From positions 1-38,614 of the forward strand of contig JAUMWL010000007.1 in NCBI GenBank assembly GCA_030529665.1: a DNA stretch of 38,614 nt. Direction: 5' to 3'. The translations under genes were made by a program, and so were the position numbers. Below, piece by piece: positions 32,604 through 38,614 of this stretch. Position 1 is the stretch's first letter. Each line of letters starts with the position of its first letter. The DNA comes from Coriobacteriales bacterium. GTDB taxonomy: Bacteria > Actinomycetota > Coriobacteriia > Coriobacteriales > Atopobiaceae. Below the pieces are notes generated by a model. It worked only from the letters and a program-made list of their open reading frames with translations, ran no database searches and was not told the DNA's origin.

Positions 32604-35300
32604 CTAACGCTTTGCCGCCGCACTTAGGACAGCAAGCGCACGCGGCTTTGCCAGCGTTGAACCGCGGTCGTCCTTCGTGCCTTCCACGCAGGTTGTCACC
32701 GCCACGTTGCAGTCTGAGCAGATGTACCAGCACAGGCATCCGTCCCCAGACTGCGCGGTTCCTGTTTTTCCCGCAACCTCCACGCCATCCCAATCGACTC
32801 CGGACGCCGCGACCATGGCATCCCATACCTCATGAGCCGTTTGGGGGCTCATGGCCTGGGTCGGCTCGGAGCGCGGCGACACGATTGGTCCGGACTCCAC
32901 CAAATACGGCTGGCGCATAACACCATCATCTGCAATGGTGGCCATAACAGAGCACATCTGCAGCACCGTCGCCTCGGGTCCGGTTGTCTTCTCCCCGCTT
33001 TTCATGGCCAACCCAACCGCAGCCCATGCCTGTGTGTATTTATCGGTGCATGGACCATAGGACGATGTCTTGGCGTTGAGCGCCGGATCTGCCGCATCGT
33101 GGTCAAATCCAAGTGCGCTAGCCATCTTTGCAATGGGCTCCTCCCCCATCTTTAGGGCAAGCTTGGCGAATGCGGTGTTGGCCGACACGCAAAGTGCCTC
33201 CTTAAGCGTAATGTCACCGTACCGTGCATCCCGATCGTTCGTGACTTTCTGATTTTCGCCCAGCGTAAAGGGGTCTCCTGTATACACGCTGTTAAGGGTT
33301 GCCTCCTTTGACTCAAGGGCGGCGGCGAGCGTGACCGTCTTGAAGGTGGAGCCGGGAGCATAGAGGGAGCCGGTAGCTCGGTTTACGTATCGACCGTCTT
33401 CCGAGGCGTCACCACCGGTAGCTGGGTCATATGTGGGACTCGAAGCCTCTGCCAGCACCGCCCTCGTCTTTACGTCCAAAACAACCGTTGCGCCAGTAAC
33501 ACCCTGCAGCTGACTCTCCGCCTCCACTTGGATGGACGAGTCGAGCGTAAGCGTCGTTTGCGGCATCTTCTGTGGCAAGGCCAGCGCGTTGAGGATAGGA
33601 TTGTTGCTCCGCGCGTCGGTATTGCACAGCAAGCGCTCGATGCCATCCGATGAAAGGCCCAGGACGTGGACCGCCATCGTTCCCTGGGGGTATTCGCGAC
33701 CAACAGCACCAGATCCTTCCAGAGACCCACCCCTGGCTAGCTCCACCCCGTCACTCGTGACTACCTCGCTCGCGCTATACGCGGCATTGGTGTTCCCACA
33801 AATACGTATGGCAGGCTGCAGCATAACGACGTTAAAGGCACATGCTGCCATCGCGACAACGATAGAGACCGTAAGAAGACGAGTCCCCGCAGTAGGTCCG
33901 CCATACGAGTCTCCATAGTCGGCATGGGCGGCACAGGCGGCCATGAGGCCGAGCATGAGTGAGCAACCCAGCAGGCTCGACCCGCCCGTAGATACAAAGG
34001 GAAGCGTAATGCCGGTAAGCGGAATAACGCCGGTAACCCCACCGATGATCACGAACGATTGCCAGCACAGAAGGCAGCAACTGCCCAACACCATGTTCCG
34101 CTCGAAGGAACCCCAAGATAACGTGCGGACTATACGCAGCGACTCAACCGCAATACCCAGAATTGCCAGAATTACAGACATCCCACCCAGCACGCCCAGC
34201 TCTTCCACAATCGCCGCAAAGACGTAGTCGTTGTAGCACTCTGGCAAAGCACCCAGTTTAGGTCCAAAGTGCAATCCTGTGCCCACGAGGCCGCCGTTCG
34301 CCATCGTCTCTCGTGCCTTGGCAGCCTGATACCCAACTCCAGACAAGTCGAAGTCGTGGTCGAGCCATACGGTAAAGCGAGCCGCAATGTGGGGCTTCGC
34401 ATGAATCGCCACGGCCACTAAGAGTGCGATGGCAGCCACCAGCAACAAGAAATAAAGCACTCCGGCCCTTCCCGAGCAGAGCGAGAGCATAGCCACAAAC
34501 AGTGCAAAGATAACGATTCCCGAACCAAGATCGTTGGTCTTAACCGCCAAGCCAAGCGAAAGTAGAAGCGCAATTACGATGGGTACCAAACCGCGCAGGC
34601 TAAGCGTACGCACACGCCGTGCGTTCGCAGCCAGATAACCGGCAAGGGCCAAGGCAAGCGTCACCTTAGCCAGCTCCTTTGTTTGTAGGCCTAAGCTATT
34701 CGATTCCCCCGTGCCGTGCTCGCCAGAGGGACCTGCGCCGCCTTCATCCGAATCCTGCGCGTTGGAGCTGCCAATGGAAATGCTCATCTGCGCACCGTTC
34801 TCGGTTTTACCCAATCCTGGCACCAAGGGGAGAGCGCACATGGCTATGCTAAAGACCATAAGGACAACAAACGTCGCGGCTAGCAGGTCGAGGAACCGCC
34901 GGGCCACGAAAGCCACCATTACACACAGCGCCATGCTCACCAGCAGGATAGTCACGTGCTTGGTCGCGCCTTCGGGGATTGTGTCAAACGAAATCGCTGC
35001 ACCCATGCCGCCAAGAAGCGCAACGGGCAGCAGCAGGTTTCGTACCTCTCCTCGCATCGTGGCAAACACAAGATCGCATGCTGCCAGCACCACAAAGGCA
35101 AGCAGCAACCAGACTGCCTGCGATGCGTCTGGCGCAACGATTGCCCCACTCACAAAGAGGCATGCAAGCGATGCAAGCACGAGTATGTGGTTCCGCATCC
35201 CATCGGAATCACGATGCAGAACGAGGCGTGCCATCCCCAAAATCGAGAAGAACAAAAACGCGACGCGAAGCACGAAGGCAATGGTATGGGAAACAAACAT
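32604..35300 (-). CDS. FtsW/RodA glycosyltransferase fused to a penicillin-binding transpeptidase
   Basis: 898 residues. The first about 500 form a multi-pass SEDS (FtsW/RodA) protein: DLGSGIVIFALFVAMLSL, the loop GLVGTGLHFGPKLGALPE, ND-Y-VFAAIVEELG, and GVIPLTGITLPFVSTGGSSLL are all SEDS hallmarks. A linker and another membrane segment near 510-530 lead to a class-B-like transpeptidase: STFK (S651), SAN (706-708) and KTGTAQ (845-850). The two parts are normally separate genes (rodA and pbpA) in actinobacteria; a single fused chain ties polymerase to cross-linker. A Gly/Ser-rich insert with acidic residues lies in an extracellular loop around 180-205. Start ATG with AAAGGA 8 bases upstream. 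Localised at the cell membrane, it should build a specific portion of the wall. Confidence 0.92.
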   Translation of the reverse strand: MFVSHTIAFVLRVAFLFFSILGMARLVLHRDSDGMRNHILVLASLACLFVSGAIVAPDASQAVWLLLAFVVLAACDLVFATMRGEVRNLLLPVALLGGMGAAISFDTIPEGATKHVTILLVSMALCVMVAFVARRFLDLLAATFVVLMVFSIAMCALPLVPGLGKTENGAQMSISIGSSNAQDSDEGGAGPSGEHGTGESNSLGLQTKELAKVTLALALAGYLAANARRVRTLSLRGLVPIVIALLLSLGLAVKTNDLGSGIVIFALFVAMLSLCSGRAGVLYFLLLVAAIALLVAVAIHAKPHIAARFTVWLDHDFDLSGVGYQAAKARETMANGGLVGTGLHFGPKLGALPECYNDYVFAAIVEELGVLGGMSVILAILGIAVESLRIVRTLSWGSFERNMVLGSCCLLCWQSFVIIGGVTGVIPLTGITLPFVSTGGSSLLGCSLMLGLMAACAAHADYGDSYGGPTAGTRLLTVSIVVAMAACAFNVVMLQPAIRICGNTNAAYSASEVVTSDGVELARGGSLEGSGAVGREYPQGTMAVHVLGLSSDGIERLLCNTDARSNNPILNALALPQKMPQTTLTLDSSIQVEAESQLQGVTGATVVLDVKTRAVLAEASSPTYDPATGGDASEDGRYVNRATGSLYAPGSTFKTVTLAAALESKEATLNSVYTGDPFTLGENQKVTNDRDARYGDITLKEALCVSANTAFAKLALKMGEEPIAKMASALGFDHDAADPALNAKTSSYGPCTDKYTQAWAAVGLAMKSGEKTTGPEATVLQMCSVMATIADDGVMRQPYLVESGPIVSPRSEPTQAMSPQTAHEVWDAMVAASGVDWDGVEVAGKTGTAQSGDGCLCWYICSDCNVAVTTCVEGTKDDRGSTLAKPRALAVLSAAAKR

Positions 35301-35360
35301 AACGGCAATCCTTTCCCTCGGTTCCCTCTACTGAGTAGTGTGATGAAACCGAAGGAAAAA

Positions 35361-35372
35361 AATTGCGTTTAC
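35361..35372 (-). promoter_or_regulatory. Shared motif AATTGCGTTTAC, copy 3
   Basis: Twelve-base copy, about 60 bases upstream of the FtsW-transpeptidase start, in the 100-base gap after the multi-FHA gene. The minus-strand reading is GTAAACGCAATT followed by an A/T-rich tract. Confidence 0.4.
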
Positions 35373-35402
35373 ACCATTGGTTTGAGAGGCGTCAACTCGC
35401 CG

Positions 35403-37250
35403 TTACTCCGCTAGGGGAAGAAAGATGTAGCAGGGCGACCCGACAAACGACAGCTTGCTTCCGTAGGGAAGAGTTGTGGAGCTATTCTTCATTTCGAGAA
35501 CGACATCCGATCCATCCGGCTTAAGCACACGAGTGTCGTTTTTCCCCAGCTGGGTGTACATCCACACACCATCCTCAAAGTCGAACCTCCCATGAATCAT
35601 GCTTGCGTATTCGAAGCCCTTGATATTTGGCAGCTCGATTGTTGGCGTCTCTCCATCGCGTGGCCGCACGAGACCAATCGTCACACCCGTTGACTCTACG
35701 ATCAAAGGAGGGTATGGACAGTCGAAGTCCGGTTTGAGCAAAGCGCTAACTCTGCGGAACAAGTACCTAAACCTCACAACGGCACCATCGGTCGACACAC
35801 ATGGCTTGCCATTCTCGACCACCCCGGCTAGAAGAATCTCGTCGTTGTTTGAAAGTATGACATCCCCTGGAGCCCTCACCTTGAGCGTGTATGCGCCATC
35901 CGCTCCGATCACTACAATGTCGTTCTTGTTTGATGAGTTTCTGAGGGATACCCTGCCGTCATCTTCCCCGGGATCGATTACCGCATGCCTTCCCGAAACA
36001 TTCGACCCAAGATTGCTCGGCACCTCGAATCCACCGCTTCTACCAATGGGAAAAGAGAAGTACCCTTCATCGTCTTTGATGTCGGCAAAACTGTAGTTTT
36101 GCCAATCGGAATCTGCACGCACATTTTTTAGCGAAAAGCCATAGATTACGCGGCTTGTCCCCGATTCTCCGCCGTCAAAGATGGGAGTAGTTCCTGCAAC
36201 AGGCTCTTCGTCCTCAAGCACATGCACAAACGATGATGAAACATCGAATCGAAGTATGGCGCCACGCTTGCAGTCTGGCAGCCATTTGCCATTTTTGCTC
36301 ACCGGCGCGAGCCAAATCTCGTCTCCATTTCCCAATGGCATCACATTGCCACGTTCCCTGGAGTAGATGGGTTCTTTGCCCACACGCCATACAGCTGTTC
36401 CGTTGGATTCCGACAAGTTGACGAGTTCCCACGAATACGCGCCACCGGCGTATGACGGGCGAATTACTGCATGCTCATACGAAACGCGTGACTCCACTCC
36501 CTCGACCACGATGGGTGCATAAGCGGCGTCGGTGTTGTACCCACGCCCAACAAGCACCTCAACGCCACGGCCAAAGGCGCATACGTTCGTATCCGCAAAC
36601 TCGTCTCCACGCAAGACAAGCTGGCACAGCTCGAACCCATCGACGCGCTCGCCCAAAAGCTCCTCGCCAAACACCGCAGTCGGTGCGAATCTATTTATCG
36701 CAGGCACCGCTTCCGGTCCAAGCAGCGTGGCAAGCAACAATCGACGGTAGATGGTGAGAGACTCCGCTTCATCCGTGCCAGCGGATGAGGAGATGTAGCG
36801 TTCCAAGTCTGTTGATTCCAGCTGCGTTACGCCGTAATACCGATTGTAAAGGCCATACATCCTCTTGCAAAAAACGCAACCGGGCGTAAGGGGATGCTTG
36901 AGCAGAACGTCGGTCAGGACTGATCCTCTTGCCTTGTCAATCGCTTCGGACAGCATTTGCACGAGTTGATCGTCACCCCTCTCAACTACGAGCTTGTGTC
37001 CGCTACGTCCGATTCTTTGCAAGAGAGACGAGCTGCACTCATCCATTCCGTTCTCAAGGATTTGGCAAATGGCGCCTTTGTGCGCCCTGTGATACGGAAT
37101 CTTCCCTCGTAGGAACCGAGTCGTTTGGTAGTCATCGGTTGGACCCATAATCTCTTTGGCAAGGGCATGCGTGCCTAATGCCTCATTACGAGCGTCGAGA
37201 TACTCATCCAGGCTGTTTACGAACTCTCCGAACAAAGTGTAGTCGTTCAT
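35403..37250 (-). CDS. Large protein with several FHA-like domains
   Basis: 615 residues from the ATG at 37250 (no strong ribosome site; the frame extends to 37301). The first about 240 residues are helical and include CVFCKRMYGLYNRYYGV; their fold is unrecognised. The rest contains three FHA-like modules. One is around SYEHAVIRPSYAGGAYSWEL with NGTAVW. A second is FPIGRSGGFEVPSNLGSNVSGRHAVIDPG with NSSNKNDIVV. A third is GLVRPRDGETPTIELPN, SMIHGRFDFEDGVWMY and NDTRVLKPDG. The second retains the GR...SGRH core; the other two are more degenerate. No transmembrane segment. A multi-FHA scaffold is expected to gather phosphorylated partners of the operon's kinase. Confidence 0.7.
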   Translation of the reverse strand: MNDYTLFGEFVNSLDEYLDARNEALGTHALAKEIMGPTDDYQTTRFLRGKIPYHRAHKGAICQILENGMDECSSSLLQRIGRSGHKLVVERGDDQLVQMLSEAIDKARGSVLTDVLLKHPLTPGCVFCKRMYGLYNRYYGVTQLESTDLERYISSSAGTDEAESLTIYRRLLLATLLGPEAVPAINRFAPTAVFGEELLGERVDGFELCQLVLRGDEFADTNVCAFGRGVEVLVGRGYNTDAAYAPIVVEGVESRVSYEHAVIRPSYAGGAYSWELVNLSESNGTAVWRVGKEPIYSRERGNVMPLGNGDEIWLAPVSKNGKWLPDCKRGAILRFDVSSSFVHVLEDEEPVAGTTPIFDGGESGTSRVIYGFSLKNVRADSDWQNYSFADIKDDEGYFSFPIGRSGGFEVPSNLGSNVSGRHAVIDPGEDDGRVSLRNSSNKNDIVVIGADGAYTLKVRAPGDVILSNNDEILLAGVVENGKPCVSTDGAVVRFRYLFRRVSALLKPDFDCPYPPLIVESTGVTIGLVRPRDGETPTIELPNIKGFEYASMIHGRFDFEDGVWMYTQLGKNDTRVLKPDGSDVVLEMKNSSTTLPYGSKLSFVGSPCYIFLPLAE

Positions 37251-37362
37251 GGTCAATCCCAACTCTTTGAGACAATCGGTACGGCTATGGTACCACCGCA
37301 CAACATGGAGGCGCTTTACTTATGTATGGAGCGAACCGAATCCGTCTCCCATACGCACAACA

Positions 37363-37388
37363 AGCGCTTGCCACGCAGGGCAAGCGCT
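37363..37388. repeat. DGR hairpin downstream of the membrane target's variable repeat
   Basis: AGCGCTTGCC (37363-37372) pairs with GGCAAGCGCT (37379-37388) around a 6-base loop, about 20 bases beyond the stop at 37407. Same stem as 28231-28254. Confidence 0.8.
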
Positions 37389-37406
37389 AACGGGGATTAA
37401 AGATGG

Positions 37407-38614
37407 CTAGAAGCAGAAGCCGGGGGACACGCCGAAATCATAATCGGCGTGGTCGTTGCCCCAGTCGCCATCTGCGTCGACGCGTAACCAGTCAGAGTTG
37501 ACGGCGTTCGGCGAACGAAGCCACCATGAACTCGCCCCTTGCTTATTGCAGAATACAGAGCTGGCAGTCGAAACGTCATTATCCATATAGAGCTGGTACT
37601 GGACACCCTCCGCATCGTAGGTTGCCCGGGAATACAACCAAGACACATTCTCTTGGCCAGATAGCTTCCCATAGACCTCGGACATCGAAAGGCACCAGAG
37701 CTTGTCTTCCGTCACTGTCACCACCGACACGTCGTTTTCCGTCTTAACCATTCCCTTATTATTCGTAGGTTTCCTCGCCTTTACTATGCATTCTCTGAGC
37801 CGTTGCGGCAAGCAATCATAGTATTCAGCATCGAGCCAAGCGCGCAAATCGCTATCCTTCCATCCGCCTTCGTTTGCACTCGTATTATTCATGCAGTGAA
37901 CCACGGCCACATCAGCGAACTCAAAGGTAATGCCGGCTTTTCCGGTGCCGTCAGCCAAATCGTCGTGGCGAAAGCCTAGGATGCGCACTGCGGTCTCTGT
38001 CCTATCATCATCGGAGAGCCTAAAGACTTTGGTTTCTCCCTTGAGCATGCCATCGGCATCCACCAGGTTGTATGACTTGGCGATGTCCAACCACTTATCC
38101 TCATCGGCTTCCGCTATGGCCTGCGACAGCGCCTTGAGCTCGCCCCACGAATAGTCGTTGACCCCTGACTTAACGTTCACGCCGTCCACCAGCCCAGACA
38201 GCGATTCCTCAGACCGTAAATCGTCCGTTTCGGCAGACACGGATCCGGCTTCAGAAGAAGTCGTTGCGCCATACGGCTCCGACTGCTTTGGATGCATCGC
38301 GCTTTGAAGGCGAGGCCACAGCGCAATGCAGATAACAACTATGGCAACCACGGCAAACGGCGGAACGACTTGACGAATGCCCACTAGCCGCAATCGGCTC
38401 TTGAGCCTCTCTTCGAGCCGCTTGACTTCGTAATCATCCTGTGGCAAAGACTGAAGGTCTACAAGAGCCTCTCTCAAGGCCTTCGGGTTGGGGCTTGGCA
38501 TGGCCAACACAAAATCGGCATGCCTGACGGCCGTCGCCTTGCGAGCTTCAGCTTCTGCTTTCTCGCGCTCGGCCTTCTCTTTTGCCAATCGTTCTTCTTC
38601 GGCCTTACGCCACT
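37407..38614 (-). CDS. Membrane-anchored DUF6273 protein, DGR target (5' end outside window)
   Basis: The visible 402 residues are open to the window edge. The first about 35 are a charged coiled coil (EEERLAKEKAEREKAEAEAR). A helical segment follows (FVLAMPSPNPKALREALVDL), then basic residues (RLKSRLRLVGIRQ) and one transmembrane helix (VVPPFAVVAIVVICIALW). A Ser/Glu-rich linker leads to DUF6273: DYSWGELKALSQAIAEA, VRILGFRHDDLADG, LWCLSMSEVYGKLSG, YDAEGVQYQLY, ending WWLRSPN...GVSPGFCF. By the positive-inside rule the variable domain is outside and the coiled coil inside. It is the first gene of the visible cluster; a kinase or other effector domain may lie in the missing N-terminal part. 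Confidence 0.9.
   Translation of the reverse strand, partial: WRKAEEERLAKEKAEREKAEAEARKATAVRHADFVLAMPSPNPKALREALVDLQSLPQDDYEVKRLEERLKSRLRLVGIRQVVPPFAVVAIVVICIALWPRLQSAMHPKQSEPYGATTSSEAGSVSAETDDLRSEESLSGLVDGVNVKSGVNDYSWGELKALSQAIAEADEDKWLDIAKSYNLVDADGMLKGETKVFRLSDDDRTETAVRILGFRHDDLADGTGKAGITFEFADVAVVHCMNNTSANEGGWKDSDLRAWLDAEYYDCLPQRLRECIVKARKPTNNKGMVKTENDVSVVTVTEDKLWCLSMSEVYGKLSGQENVSWLYSRATYDAEGVQYQLYMDNDVSTASSVFCNKQGASSWWLRSPNAVNSDWLRVDADGDWGNDHADYDFGVSPGFCF
37411..37538 (-). repeat. DGR variable repeat of the membrane-anchored DUF6273 gene
   Basis: Ends with GGCGTGTCCCCCGG (37420-37433 on the plus strand) exactly as the template. By eye about 13 of 23 base differences lie at template adenines; several others are third-position C/T changes. 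It is shorter by two codons (WWLRS instead of WWWLRS; one AAC absent). Confidence 0.8.

Overview
The window looks like a high-GC Gram-positive chromosome segment, most likely from the class Coriobacteriia (an Olsenella/Atopobiaceae-like gut or oral actinomycete). This is inferred from the base composition, from the DUF6273-type proteins ending in GVSPGFCF, and from an Fha/PP2C/RodA-PBP/serine-threonine kinase cluster of actinobacterial type. No 16S sequence is present, so the assignment is an inference.

Left part, 1-4.9 kb: an accessory scrapyard. It holds the tail of a RecG-like ATP-binding regulator, an intact AAA/DUF4143 ATPase, a decapitated second DUF4143 gene flanked by two copies of a palindromic repeat, a decayed RecG-like gene, a small Cro/C1-type HTH gene and a frameshifted gene of unknown function. 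At 4.93-5.77 kb there is an ORF-poor stretch packed with hairpins, read here as a candidate large structured RNA on the minus strand. It lies just beyond tRNA-Thr(CGU), which has its own promoter and terminator.

Housekeeping block, 6.2-12.3 kb, all on the minus strand: amino-acid ABC substrate-binding lipoprotein, hpf, DegV (overlapping hpf by 8 bases), terminator, beta-hydroxyacid dehydrogenase, NYN-domain protein, HEAT-like protein and a membrane-anchored SurA-like protein. An island at 12.3-16.55 kb carries two long inverted-repeat elements, a broken TIR-DUF6273 gene and a toxin-antitoxin-like pair whose toxin is cut off at comF. Then come comF and tatD, a six-unit 41-bp repeat array, and a 1878-residue secreted protein with a C-type lectin domain and Ig-like repeats.

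Right part, 26.1-38.6 kb: the centre of interest. On the minus strand, in transcription order, it encodes a membrane-anchored DUF6273 protein, a multi-FHA protein, an FtsW/RodA-transpeptidase fusion, two FHA proteins, a PP2C phosphatase, a serine/threonine kinase fused to DUF6273, a four-helix-bundle Avd-like protein, an AAC-rich template repeat and a reverse transcriptase with the DGR hallmark GNQTSQ and YMDD motifs. This is a diversity-generating retroelement (DGR) embedded in a cell-wall/phosphosignalling operon. The 3' ends of both DUF6273 genes here, and of the TIR-DUF6273 pseudogene 13 kb away, match the template repeat, with differences concentrated at template adenines. The two operon copies are followed by the stop codon and a 9-10 bp stem hairpin, as in other DGR targets. 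My reading is that the DGR diversifies ligand-binding domains attached to a cytosolic kinase and to a membrane protein, whose signals run through PP2C/FHA partners to a dedicated wall-synthesis enzyme. The function itself is inference.
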